From Paraclostridium dentum (lineage in GTDB: Bacteria > Bacillota > Clostridia > Peptostreptococcales > Peptostreptococcaceae), in contig NZ_WIPK01000006.1 of the NCBI RefSeq assembly GCF_012922555.1, forward strand, positions 62,001 to 126,000: a stretch of 64,000 nt of DNA. Reading direction: 5' to 3'. The position numbers and the translations under genes were made by a program. The notes under the pieces were generated by a model. That model saw only the letters and a program-made list of their open reading frames with translations. It did no database searches and was not told the DNA's origin. Of this stretch, positions 26,622 through 35,916 are shown piece after piece (the first letter of the stretch is position 1; each line of letters starts with the position of its first letter).

Positions 26622-27191
26622 TTAATCACTGTGTAGACCTTCAGTATAGTTTAAAATTTTTTTATACTTTAATCTTGGGTAACTATCACTTATAAGTGCA
26701 TAGTTCGAAAGCTTATTTCCTATCCATCTAGAATGTATTTTGCTATATATCCTAATTGATGCTAAAAATATTTTGCAATCCGGGCACGTATATATATGAT
26801 GTATCCTTTTATTTTTATTTTTAAATTCAGTATCTATATTATATGCTCTAATTTTGTAAAGCATATGACTATTGCAGCTAGGACATATATATATAGATCT
26901 ATAATACAGTGAATTTTTTTTAAATTCAGAGGTATAAAAGTCTTCTTCATTTAATGATTTAATTTCTTTTATTCTATCACTGGACTTAATCCAATCTATT
27001 TTTTTTAAAAACCCTTTACCTCCAGATTCAAAATTAGACTTATCCAAGCAGTCTTTATTTAAATTAAATTCTTTTAAGTAACTATAGCCTGTATACTTTC
27101 TATTTAAATAGCTTTTGTTATTTTCTGCTATGTAATTTTTTTCATTACAGTTAGAATTTTCCCGTCTAAATAAATCAAATTTTATTTTCAT
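26622..27191 (-). CDS. Uncharacterised zinc-ribbon protein
   Basis: This is a 189-residue protein that I cannot place in a named family. Two CxxC knuckles, C103-P-S-C106 and C136-P-D-C139, are spaced 29 residues apart and should bind one zinc ion. The N-terminal 90 residues are polar and low-complexity (Asn/Lys/Ser-rich). The C-terminal 45 residues are basic and aromatic. It has no membrane segment. The ATG follows AGGAGTGATT. It is the first gene of a two-gene unit with the propeller histidine kinase 27 bases downstream, so it may have a regulatory role linked to that sensor. That is inference from position only. Confidence 0.55.
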   Translation of the reverse strand: MKIKFDLFRRENSNCNEKNYIAENNKSYLNRKYTGYSYLKEFNLNKDCLDKSNFESGGKGFLKKIDWIKSSDRIKEIKSLNEEDFYTSEFKKNSLYYRSIYICPSCNSHMLYKIRAYNIDTEFKNKNKRIHHIYTCPDCKIFLASIRIYSKIHSRWIGNKLSNYALISDSYPRLKYKKILNYTEGLHSD

Positions 27192-27401
27192 GGAATCACT
27201 CCTTTAATACTTTTTGTTATTACTACGAGTATACACTTTTTAACTGTAAGTTTTTGTCGAAATTAGTATTTTTTTAAAATTTTGTACAGAACCTTAAAAA
27301 ATACTATTAAATATTTAAATTAAAAATAACATGCATTATGAGTAGCGTTAAGGTTTATCCTAAATATATTGATTGTGAAATGGTATAAGTAAAAATAAAT
27401 A

Positions 27402-27438
27402 AAAAAATTACCAATATAATTATATTGGTAATTTTTTT
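27402..27438 (-). terminator. Intrinsic terminator after the pxp operon
   Basis: A near-perfect palindrome AAAAATTACCAATATAA / TTATATTGGTAATTTTT is followed by a T run on the minus strand. It is about 23 bases beyond the pxpC stop. The rest of 27192-27401 is AT-rich spacer holding the promoter of the zinc-ribbon/kinase unit; I see no gene in it. Confidence 0.85.
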
Positions 27439-27460
27439 ATTTATTAAAAGTTGTTAAAAT

Positions 27461-28477
27461 TCAACGTATTTCTTCACATATAGTACTATAATTAACCCCA
27501 TTTAAATTTATACTGTAAAATTTTTCATTCACTAATTCAAACTTTTTTATATTGTTCTTAATTTCAGAAATTTCATCTTCATATTTTTTTAAAGTTCTAT
27601 GCGCCTCATATATATCTACTTCTTTAAATTTAACTTTATCTCCTGGTTTACATTGAGCTAATTTGCATAGATCTACGCTTATAACATTAGATATTTTTGT
27701 ATAACCTCCTACTGTCTGTCTATCTGACATCATGATAATAGGATTCCCATGTCCTGGAATTTGAATTGCCCCAAACGCTATTCCATCTGAAACTATATCT
27801 GCACCATCTAAATGATTAATTTTATCCCCAGATAATCTATACCCCATTCTGTCACATTCATTTGTTATAGTATATACAGAGTTATAAAAAGTTTTTATAT
27901 TTTTTGAGTCAAACATATTATCTTGTGGCCCCCTTATTGCTCTTAATATAATTTCTTTATCATACTCTTTTACATATTTTTTAGGCAAAATTGAGTTAAT
28001 ATTCCCATCAAATTTTAAAAGTCTTATATAGTCTTCATCTCTGAGTTCCCTACCTTTATATCCTCCTAGATTGCCTTTTATATACGTTGACTTACTCCCC
28101 ATAACAATAGGTACGTCTATTCCTCCACCAAATGCAATATAAGTTCTACATCCATTTTTCATCCCAGAAAAAGATAATATATCTCCACTACTTGCAATAT
28201 AACTTCTATACATATCAATTCTAATTCCATTTAACATAGGACCTAAATCTCCACCAGTTATTGCTATGATAGATTTCTCATCGAACTCTATAGTGGGTCC
28301 AATTATTAATGATTCTATACATGCTTCATATTCATCATTTCCAACTAACACATTTGCAACTCTTAATGAATAATCATCCATTGCTCCAGAAACAGGAACT
28401 CCATATTGTTGAAACCCTATCCTAGGACCACCTTGAATTAAGCTTAGTAATCCTTTATTTAAAACTTTAGCTCCCAC
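27461..28477 (-). CDS. pxpC: 5-oxoprolinase subunit PxpC
   Basis: This 338-residue protein of the KipA/biotin-dependent carboxylase-like family shows the hallmark start GLLSLIQGGPRIGFQQYGVPVSGAMD. Further on are GGDLGPMLNG, FGGGIDVP, and DRMGYRL...SDGIAFGAIQIPGHGNPIIMMSDRQTVGGY split across residues 210-255. With PxpB it forms the ATP-using part of prokaryotic 5-oxoprolinase, which opens 5-oxoproline to glutamate. A GTG start overlaps the pxpB stop by one base (TAGTG), indicating coupled translation. It is the last gene of the operon. Confidence 0.92.
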   Translation of the reverse strand: MGAKVLNKGLLSLIQGGPRIGFQQYGVPVSGAMDDYSLRVANVLVGNDEYEACIESLIIGPTIEFDEKSIIAITGGDLGPMLNGIRIDMYRSYIASSGDILSFSGMKNGCRTYIAFGGGIDVPIVMGSKSTYIKGNLGGYKGRELRDEDYIRLLKFDGNINSILPKKYVKEYDKEIILRAIRGPQDNMFDSKNIKTFYNSVYTITNECDRMGYRLSGDKINHLDGADIVSDGIAFGAIQIPGHGNPIIMMSDRQTVGGYTKISNVISVDLCKLAQCKPGDKVKFKEVDIYEAHRTLKKYEDEISEIKNNIKKFELVNEKFYSINLNGVNYSTICEEIR

Positions 28478-29172
28478 TAATTAGCCCCCCCTTCATTTAA
28501 AAATGTATTGAACTCATCCTTTGTTATAGGTGTAAACTTCACATAATCTCCTGCTTTTAATAATATAGGATTTTCTCTTTTAGGATTATACAATTTAATA
28601 GGTGTTCTTCCTATTAATTGCCATCCTCCAGGACTCTCTATAGGATATACTCCTGTCTGTTTTCCAGCTATGCCTACAGATCCTTCCGGTATTTTAGCCC
28701 TTGGATTATCTAACCTAGGAGTCTCTAGTTTACTATTCATTCCCCCTAAGTATGTAAACCCAGGAGTAAATCCTAACATATAAACTAAGTATTCAGCTTC
28801 ACTATGAAGTCTTATAACATCTTCAATGCTTAATCCATTGTGTTTTGCAACAGTATATATATCAGGACCACAGTCATTTCCATACAATACAGGTATCTTA
28901 ATTACATTTTTTTCGCTTTTATCTAAATTTTTCAAATTACATTCTATATTTTTTACTGAATTTATAAGGTTATTAAATGTTATTTTTAATGGATTATAAA
29001 TTATCATAAGAGATCTATATGTTGGTATCATCTCATATATAGAGTTAATCAAACTAGACTCTTCTATATTCTTCATTAAATTTATAACTTTTCTATTTAT
29101 CTCTTCATCTATAATGTCTCCAAATTCAACTACTATAGCTTTATCTCCTGCTAACAAGTATTTTGTTTCCAT
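28477..29172 (-). CDS. pxpB: 5-oxoprolinase subunit PxpB
   Basis: This 231-residue protein of the KipI/allophanate hydrolase subunit 1-like family has the motifs VYMLGFTPGFTYLGGM near residue 130 and PRLDNPRAKIPEGSVGIAG, with GVYPIESPGGWQLIGRTP near 185. It acts together with PxpC and PxpA in ATP-dependent 5-oxoproline cleavage. The ATG follows GGGGGGATAAAA. It is 29 bases downstream of the NRAMP gene and overlaps pxpC by one base. The product name rests on operon context; a KipI-like regulatory role is less likely because pxpA is present. Confidence 0.92.
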   Translation of the reverse strand: METKYLLAGDKAIVVEFGDIIDEEINRKVINLMKNIEESSLINSIYEMIPTYRSLMIIYNPLKITFNNLINSVKNIECNLKNLDKSEKNVIKIPVLYGNDCGPDIYTVAKHNGLSIEDVIRLHSEAEYLVYMLGFTPGFTYLGGMNSKLETPRLDNPRAKIPEGSVGIAGKQTGVYPIESPGGWQLIGRTPIKLYNPKRENPILLKAGDYVKFTPITKDEFNTFLNEGGAN

Positions 29173-29201
29173 AACTAATTTTATCCCCCCACCAAGTATT
29201 T

Positions 29202-30392
29202 TTAAAATAACTTCGTTATATCTTTAAGTGATATTAAACCACCTACAGCAGTAACTATTACTACTAGGATCCCTAAAATTAATAACCATTTTGGATGCTT
29301 ATATTCACCCACAATTTCTTTGTTTTTAGATGCTAATAGTATAACGCCTAAGGTAATAGGAAGAATCAATCCATTTAAAGACCCAGCTAAAATAAGTAAA
29401 CTTGCTGGCTTTCCTACTGCTGCCATTATCAATGTTGAAATAAATATAAATAAAATTATAAATTTATTTTCATGTTTATCTATTAATGGATGAAGCGTTT
29501 TTATAAAGGATACAGATGTATATGCAGCTCCAATAACTGATGTTATACTAGCACTCCATAATACTAATCCAAAAAATTTATATCCTAAATTTCCTGCTCC
29601 ATATTTAAAGGCCGATGCAGCTGGATTTTCCGGATCTAAACTTAATCCTTGTGAAACAACTGCAAATACCGCTAAAAATAATAAAATTCTTACTATAGTT
29701 GCTACACTTATACCTAATATCGAAGATTTTGTTACATCCTTTAAATTCTCTTCTCCTGTTATTCCCGCATCAATAAGTCTGTGTCCTCCTGCAAAAGTTA
29801 TATATCCCCCTACACTACCGCCTAAAAGAGTTATTATTGGAAAAATCAATCCTCCTGGATTTTCTGGAATAAATGTTCCTTTTACAACTTGATACATATC
29901 AGGTTTGTTTATTATAGCAACATATCCGACTACAACTATTACTATAATTGCTAATAATCTTGTAAATCTGTCTATTATTGGACCAGATTCTTTTATTAAA
30001 AAAATTGCTATCGCTATAAACCCACATACTAAAGTAGCTATTGTAACATTGGCATTAAACATTACATTTACCCCAAGTGCTGCTCCTCCTACATTTCCAA
30101 TGTTAAATGCAAATCCTCCTATTCCTACTAATATAGCTATAAAATAACCTAATCCCGGCAAAACCTTATTTGCTATATCCTGGCCTCTAAGCCCAGATAC
30201 TCCTATTATTCTCCACACATTAAGCTGTGCTCCAACAAAAAATATAGTAGTAATTAAAACTACAAAACCAAAACTAGCTCCATATAACTCTGTAAATTTA
30301 GCTGTTTGAGTTAAAAATCCAGGTCCAATAGCTGAAGTAGCCATTATAAAAGCAGCTCCCATAAGAGCTGTTAAGTTTTTTTTATTAGACAT
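29202..30392 (-). CDS. NRAMP-family transporter in the 5-oxoprolinase operon
   Basis: This 396-residue membrane protein has about eleven hydrophobic helices. The N-terminal ATSAIGPGFLTQTAKF matches the first NRAMP helix, where metal transporters have a DPGN motif. Here the Asp and Asn positions read IGPGF, so the canonical metal-binding DPGN is absent. That fits the NRAMP-related group found with pxp genes, whose substrate may be an organic acid or 5-oxoproline rather than Mn/Fe. It sits between pxpA (15 bases) and pxpB (29 bases), strongly suggesting supply of the pathway's substrate. The ATG follows GGAGGGG. Confidence 0.82.
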   Translation of the reverse strand: MSNKKNLTALMGAAFIMATSAIGPGFLTQTAKFTELYGASFGFVVLITTIFFVGAQLNVWRIIGVSGLRGQDIANKVLPGLGYFIAILVGIGGFAFNIGNVGGAALGVNVMFNANVTIATLVCGFIAIAIFLIKESGPIIDRFTRLLAIIVIVVVGYVAIINKPDMYQVVKGTFIPENPGGLIFPIITLLGGSVGGYITFAGGHRLIDAGITGEENLKDVTKSSILGISVATIVRILLFLAVFAVVSQGLSLDPENPAASAFKYGAGNLGYKFFGLVLWSASITSVIGAAYTSVSFIKTLHPLIDKHENKFIILFIFISTLIMAAVGKPASLLILAGSLNGLILPITLGVILLASKNKEIVGEYKHPKWLLILGILVVIVTAVGGLISLKDITKLF

Positions 30393-30406
30393 AAATACCC
30401 CTCCAA

Positions 30407-31177
30407 TTATTTAATAACTTCACTTATGCAACATATATTTATGCCTTCCTTTATAAGCTCTGATTTTATGCTTTTTACAAATTCTATAGCTTTAGGGTTA
30501 TCTCCATGTACACATATAGATTCCGCTTTGATATCTATGTATTTTCCATTTATATCCTCTACTTTGTTTTCTTTTACCATTTTTATAACTCTTTTTATTG
30601 CTATATTTGTATCATGTATAATAGATCCTTCAAGACTTCTTGATACTAACGTTCCATCGCTATTGTATGCTCTATCTGCAAATACTTCATTGGCAACCCT
30701 TAATCCTACATCTTTACCGGCATCTATAATTGAACTATTTGCAAGTCCAAGAAGAATTATATTTTTATCAACCTCATATACTGCTTGTGCTATAGATAAA
30801 GCTATATAATAATCTTTCGCTGCCATATTATAAAGAGCACCATGAGCTTTCACATGTTGTATATTTGCTCCATTTGAAATAGCAAAAGAATTTAGTGCAC
30901 CTATTTGATATTTTACGTAAGCCTTAACTTCATCTTTACTAATTTTCATTTCTCTTCTTCCAAACCCTATAACATCCATAAACCCTGGATGAGCACCTAT
31001 TTGAACATTATTTTCCATCGCTAATTTTACAGTTTTATCCATTTGTATGGGATCGCCTGCATGGAATCCACAAGCTATATTTGCTGAGGTTATATGCTTT
31101 AAAACCTCCTCATCCATACCTATTTTATAACAACCAAAACTTTCTCCTAAATCACTATTTAAATCTACTTTATACAA
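30407..31177 (-). CDS. pxpA: 5-oxoprolinase subunit PxpA (LamB/YcsF family)
   Basis: This 256-residue protein starts [14 protein letters not shown], the family signature. [15 protein letters not shown] near residue 30, GAHPGFMD near 58 and VKAHGALYN near 109 follow; conserved His and Asp residues sit in these loops. It supplies the hydrolytic part of ATP-dependent 5-oxoprolinase. The start is TTG with GGGGGAA upstream. It is first in the pxpA-NRAMP-pxpB-pxpC operon. 5-Oxoproline forms spontaneously from glutamine, so this is damage repair and salvage. Confidence 0.93.
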   Translation of the reverse strand: MYKVDLNSDLGESFGCYKIGMDEEVLKHITSANIACGFHAGDPIQMDKTVKLAMENNVQIGAHPGFMDVIGFGRREMKISKDEVKAYVKYQIGALNSFAISNGANIQHVKAHGALYNMAAKDYYIALSIAQAVYEVDKNIILLGLANSSIIDAGKDVGLRVANEVFADRAYNSDGTLVSRSLEGSIIHDTNIAIKRVIKMVKENKVEDINGKYIDIKAESICVHGDNPKAIEFVKSIKSELIKEGINICCISEVIK

Positions 31178-31242
31178 ATTCTATTCCCCCTATAGACATT
31201 TTTAATTTTTATTTATTGTCCTACTTAAATTTTATGAATAAA

Positions 31243-31284
31243 AAAATACTGGTATGACTTAAATTAAGTCATACCAGTATTTTA
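31243..31284. terminator. Intrinsic terminator of the second polymer operon
   Basis: The long palindrome AAAATACTGGTATGACTT / AAGTCATACCAGTATTTT has a five-base loop and T tracts on both sides. It overlaps the GT2 stop codon at 31282 and separates that operon from the pxpA promoter. Confidence 0.85.
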
Positions 31285-32691
31285 TTTTATCTTATTTTGT
31301 TTTTTTCTACTTATTTTATTCCATTGATGTTTTCTTTTTCTATATCCAATAAATCCTGTTATCCTATACCATGAACATAGTTGCCTATACCCAAAACTTT
31401 CAAGAAATGCAAATAACATGAGCTTTAATAAAGTTGATAATTTCAAAATATATTTAAACATGTAGTTTTCAAGTATTATCGCTGTCAAAGAGATTATTAC
31501 ACTATAAAAAATATATATAAATAAAAAAGTGATTAAAAATTTTAAATTAAGTAATCCACTAAAATACGATATTAAAATTATAATCAAACCAAAAACATCA
31601 ATTATACATGAAAACATTTCATAAACAACAAAGTAAAGAAAAGAAAAAATACCTACTAATCCGTATTTAGGATTTAAAAATATGTATCTATGACTATTTA
31701 AACTAGTGATTAAACCTATATGCCATCTTCTTCTTTGTCCTTTTAAATCCTTAAGTTTTTCCGGAACTTGTGACCAACATATAGCTTTATATTCATACTT
31801 AATTTTATATTTAATCTTATTTTTCCTATAAAAGGAATGAATTTTTACCACAAGGTCCATATCTTCCCCTACAGTATCTGTATCATAACCCCCTACATTT
31901 AAAACTGCATTTTTTTTAAACAACCCAAATGCTCCTGATATTATTAAATTTCCATTAAAACTATTAAACCAAACCCTTGTTGTTAAAAACACTCTATAAT
32001 ATTCTATTGTTTGAAATATTGTAAGAATCTTTTTAGGTGGCATTACTTTAATAACTTTACCTTTGTCTAAAACAACTTGGTTAGCTACTTTTATACTACC
32101 TCCTACAGCTATAGTTGTATCATCTTCCATAAATGGCATAACTATATTACTAATTGAATCACGTTGTAAAATTGAATCTGCATCCAAAGAAATAAACAAT
32201 GGATATTTAGATACATTTATGCCCATATTTAATGCATCTGCTTTTCCTCCATTTTCTTTTTTTACCAATGTCAACTTTATACCATCTTTGATATAACCTT
32301 CATATATAAATTGTTCATTCTTACATTTAACCAATCTTCTTATAGGTCTTGGAACTTTTTTTAATTCAAATTTATTTATTAATTTATTAGAAGTATCATC
32401 ATTTGACCCATCATCTATAACTATAATTTCATATTCTGGGTAATCTACATACGATAACGATTCAACACAATCACAAATTGTTTCTTCCTCATTATACGCT
32501 GGAACTAATATAGAAACAGGTACATAGTTATCTGTGCTTTTCAGTGAAAGTTCGTTTAAATACATTTTATTACGTTTATCTTCATTTAAATTTAAAATAG
32601 CAAATATAGTAGATATAAAAAATACTATAGCGTAAATAAACATATAATATAAAAAGAACGCATTTAAATAATCTACGAATAATCTTAACAT
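31282..32691 (-). CDS. Processive GT2 glycosyltransferase of the second surface-polymer operon
   Basis: This 469-residue GT2 enzyme has a leading membrane helix (about 12-34) and several C-terminal helices. The catalytic motifs are D93-D94, DAD at 170-172, ED at 276-277 and QRRRW at 319-323, all present. It is longer than and clearly different from the YdaM-like enzyme at 19540, so the two loci should make separate polymers. The start overlaps the HEAT-repeat gene by seven bases, so the two are translationally coupled and probably partners. Sugar specificity is unknown. It is the last gene of the VTC-DUF4956-CotH-hydrolase-HEAT-GT2 operon. Confidence 0.86.
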   Translation of the reverse strand: MLRLFVDYLNAFFLYYMFIYAIVFFISTIFAILNLNEDKRNKMYLNELSLKSTDNYVPVSILVPAYNEEETICDCVESLSYVDYPEYEIIVIDDGSNDDTSNKLINKFELKKVPRPIRRLVKCKNEQFIYEGYIKDGIKLTLVKKENGGKADALNMGINVSKYPLFISLDADSILQRDSISNIVMPFMEDDTTIAVGGSIKVANQVVLDKGKVIKVMPPKKILTIFQTIEYYRVFLTTRVWFNSFNGNLIISGAFGLFKKNAVLNVGGYDTDTVGEDMDLVVKIHSFYRKNKIKYKIKYEYKAICWSQVPEKLKDLKGQRRRWHIGLITSLNSHRYIFLNPKYGLVGIFSFLYFVVYEMFSCIIDVFGLIIILISYFSGLLNLKFLITFLFIYIFYSVIISLTAIILENYMFKYILKLSTLLKLMLFAFLESFGYRQLCSWYRITGFIGYRKRKHQWNKISRKKQNKIK

Positions 32692-33821
32692 TGATATTCT
32701 ACCTCTATCTCCTCTAATTTTTCTAAATACTCTTCATACGATATCTTGTTGTCCATAAACATTGCATAGAAAAGTATATCTTTTGCATATTTGTCATCAT
32801 TTTCCAATATATAATTTATTAAATCTTTATCACCAAATTTTAATATGCTTATTGCAGAGTTATATCTAACATGCCAATTTTTATCATTTATACTTGTTAA
32901 AAGTGCTTTTTCACTACATTTACACTTATAATTTTTTAAAGCAATTGCACATACAGCTCTATATTCCCAATCCCCATTATTTAATAATTCAATGATTGTA
33001 TCCTTACATTCATCATACTTTATAATAGTAAAGTATTTTACTATACTTATATTAATTTCTTTGCTCATATTATCTTTTAATATGTTTAATAGTTCTTCTT
33101 TTACAAATTTAATTTTATTATTTTTAAAATGTTCAACAATTACTTTTTGCAAGCTTTCATTAAACTCTTTAAAATCATTTATCAAATATTTATCTAATTC
33201 ACTTTTGTCTCCTCCAAATTGATTTATTATATCTGTGAAAACTTTATTATTTATATATTTTTCTTCTTTAGATACGTATTCAATAGAACTTCTCAATGTA
33301 TTTATATTTCCTATTTTCGATATTGATTCTAATGCTGCTACCCTCAAATATATAGATTTAGCATTTATACAACTAAGTAAAAACTCACTTATTTCGTAAT
33401 TACTAAGCTTGTATTCTCCTAAATTTATAGCCATATATGTTTTTAACGTATTATCCTTTAATTTATACTTTAAGACATATCGATTTACTGTGTCTTCGAA
33501 ATTCTCCATATAAATTTTTGTATATTTATGATTATTTATATCTTTATTAAAAACTTCTATAGTATTATTAAAAACCTTAATATAGGGTTTATATTTTAAT
33601 TTTTCTATAACATATGATATATCCATTTTGGATATATCAGTTCCATTTTTTACATAACTCAATTGTTTTAAAATTTCAGCTTCAAACTTTGGCTTTATAG
33701 CTTTTACTTTTTTAAAAAATCTAAAGTTTAAAATATCTTTTGCTATCATATAAATAACAGCACAAGCTATTATATAAATAAAAAAGCTCAGTACTAAATA
33801 TATATCAACTATATTTTTCAT
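32685..33821 (-). CDS. Membrane-anchored HEAT-repeat protein
   Basis: This 378-residue protein has one N-terminal membrane helix (about 7-27) and a cytoplasmic alpha-solenoid. Repeats are visible as YLRVAALESISKIG, WEYRAVCAIALKNY and WHVRYNSAISILKFGD, spaced by about 30-40 residues. HEAT solenoids are protein-binding scaffolds and have no enzymatic role of their own. Its overlap with the following GT2 gene suggests it holds or regulates that synthase. A similar GT2-HEAT pairing occurs in other bacterial polymer loci, but I cannot name a characterised homologue. Confidence 0.72.
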   Translation of the reverse strand: MKNIVDIYLVLSFFIYIIACAVIYMIAKDILNFRFFKKVKAIKPKFEAEILKQLSYVKNGTDISKMDISYVIEKLKYKPYIKVFNNTIEVFNKDINNHKYTKIYMENFEDTVNRYVLKYKLKDNTLKTYMAINLGEYKLSNYEISEFLLSCINAKSIYLRVAALESISKIGNINTLRSSIEYVSKEEKYINNKVFTDIINQFGGDKSELDKYLINDFKEFNESLQKVIVEHFKNNKIKFVKEELLNILKDNMSKEINISIVKYFTIIKYDECKDTIIELLNNGDWEYRAVCAIALKNYKCKCSEKALLTSINDKNWHVRYNSAISILKFGDKDLINYILENDDKYAKDILFYAMFMDNKISYEEYLEKLEEIEVEYQC

Positions 33822-33834
33822 AAAATTTTCCTCT

Positions 33835-35901
33835 TTACTTTTTTAACTCATCTTTAACTATATAATAAGATTGCTTTAAACGCTCATGATACTCAGGTAC
33901 ATTCCATCCCTTTAAATTGTACGCTTTGCTATTTAATCTATTTATAGTTTTATTCTCTTCTTTTTCAGTTACTCCTATATTTATAGCATTTATTCTTAGA
34001 GGCTTAGTCTTAAATTCTTTATAAAAATCATCTTGAATTTGTTTTGTTGACGGATCCATAAAGTTTATAAGACCCCATGGTATACGCACCTCTACATAAT
34101 TGTCTCCTATATAATAATCTGTAGCTGAATTATAGTTTTTGCTATTAGGATTTCCATTGCCTTTAGTTAATTTGCCAGTCTCATAACTCATTTTATTTAA
34201 TGTCTCATTCAATGATTTAACATACATCTTAGGTCTTATATCCATATAAATAGGTGAGAAATAGTCCATATCAGGTGTATTTTTTATTAAATCTGGTCGT
34301 TGTTCATAAAGTGTTTTGTTTTCATAAAAGTTAAATCTATTATAGTATTCATGTACCGATACCATCGAATTTTTATTATCATTTATACTAATTATAAAAT
34401 CTACGGGTTTATCAAATTTCAGATTATACTGAGTACTTTTATTTGATCCTGACTTAGGAGTTACATCTAAATCTATATATAATCCTTCTTTCTTTAAATT
34501 CAGCTTTCTTTGTGACTTAACCATTAAATATATATACTTATCATCACTTTTTGCATATAAACTTAATTTTTCATTTTGATTTAAAATGTCACTATTATTC
34601 CAATCACTTAAGCTATCATCCGGGTATGGAGTTTCATTTACTTTACCTGGCTCAAAGTCCATAAGTCCAAAACTTTGACTATATGTTTGTGCATCACTCC
34701 AATACGCTGATCTATCTAATATTTTGCTATCTTTAGTATTCCATGATGAAGATGCCCAGCTATCTTGAAACTCAAATATAAAGCATCCTGAAATTCCCGA
34801 TTTTTTTATAGCTCTATATGCACTAACTAAAGCTTTACCCTGTTCCTGCTCAGTAATATAGCCTTTATTAACATCTTTGTTAAAATCTCCTCCTGCCCTG
34901 CTTGATGGGACACCCATTTCTCCAATTATAACGGGTATTTTATAATGATCATTAATCTTTTTAAAGTATTCATCCATATTATCCTGATATTCTTTTAAAT
35001 CCGTAAAAGATGGATATATATTGTAACTAGCAACTATACCTGTTTTTAGTGATCTTGTTCTTTTTATATTACTAACATCTACAAAGTTTTTTATTTCTTT
35101 TTCATCTTTACTCGATTTGTTATTGATTATATTTGATGGAGATGTACCTATAAAGCTTATTAAACTTTGTTTTTTGTATTTTGCAAATTCATATTTAGTT
35201 AAATAATCTCCCATACTAGCTAAGTATGATTCAAATGAAGATGCATCTTTATTTGTATACATATATTTCCCCTTGTATGGAGATTTTTGGTTCATTATAT
35301 CTGCATATATTATGTCATGCTTTGCAAATTCAATTCCTACGCTATACCCAATAACATATTTTGATACATCGGTCTTATATCTTTCAAATATATCTGATTT
35401 TTTTAAGTTATTTAAATTTCCATGAACAGAATCTATTGCAATTTTAATATTATTTTTAAATGCTTCAGATGCAGTTTTCCCTTCCGGGTCTTTACCATTT
35501 TTAAGCAATTTTTCATCAAAGTAAATTCCTTGCATTAAGTATATAGGATTCTTTTTATCTTTATTGAATTTATGTAGCGCATCGTAAAAGCTAGCATCCA
35601 TTGTATGCGAAACCTTTATACAGTTAGCCCCCATATCATAAATATAACTTATCCATCTTAAATATTCTTCTTCACTTATCATATTTTCACTTGGAAATAC
35701 ACCAGGTTTAGTAGAATTCAAATCTACACCTACGACTTTTAAATTTTCCCATTTATCATTCTTAGCTATATAAATATCTTTTCCTTTAGTTTTCACAAAA
35801 TAAGTCTTATTTCTTGCAAAAATATCATTTGATATAAAGCTTCCAAATGCAACTATACCTATTAAAAATATTAATATACAAAAAGTTAAAAACCTCTTCA
35901 T
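33835..35901 (-). CDS. Membrane-anchored TIM-barrel hydrolase-like protein with C-terminal beta domain
   Basis: This is a 688-residue protein with an N-terminal anchor (about 4-24). A TIM-barrel region (about 50-420) resembles GH2/GH5-clan glycosidases. Candidate catalytic Glu residues are E191 in GYSVGIEF and E328 in PVIIGEMGVPSS. Residues about 440-688 form a second beta-rich domain with phrases such as YIYLMVKSQRKL and GLYIDLDVTP, which may bind carbohydrate. It would act outside the cell on the operon's polymer. It lies between the CotH and HEAT genes with gaps of about 14 bases. The family assignment is by fold-like motifs only. Confidence 0.65.
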   Translation of the reverse strand: MKRFLTFCILIFLIGIVAFGSFISNDIFARNKTYFVKTKGKDIYIAKNDKWENLKVVGVDLNSTKPGVFPSENMISEEEYLRWISYIYDMGANCIKVSHTMDASFYDALHKFNKDKKNPIYLMQGIYFDEKLLKNGKDPEGKTASEAFKNNIKIAIDSVHGNLNNLKKSDIFERYKTDVSKYVIGYSVGIEFAKHDIIYADIMNQKSPYKGKYMYTNKDASSFESYLASMGDYLTKYEFAKYKKQSLISFIGTSPSNIINNKSSKDEKEIKNFVDVSNIKRTRSLKTGIVASYNIYPSFTDLKEYQDNMDEYFKKINDHYKIPVIIGEMGVPSSRAGGDFNKDVNKGYITEQEQGKALVSAYRAIKKSGISGCFIFEFQDSWASSSWNTKDSKILDRSAYWSDAQTYSQSFGLMDFEPGKVNETPYPDDSLSDWNNSDILNQNEKLSLYAKSDDKYIYLMVKSQRKLNLKKEGLYIDLDVTPKSGSNKSTQYNLKFDKPVDFIISINDNKNSMVSVHEYYNRFNFYENKTLYEQRPDLIKNTPDMDYFSPIYMDIRPKMYVKSLNETLNKMSYETGKLTKGNGNPNSKNYNSATDYYIGDNYVEVRIPWGLINFMDPSTKQIQDDFYKEFKTKPLRINAINIGVTEKEENKTINRLNSKAYNLKGWNVPEYHERLKQSYYIVKDELKK

Positions 35902-35916
35902 CTAATTTCACTCCTA

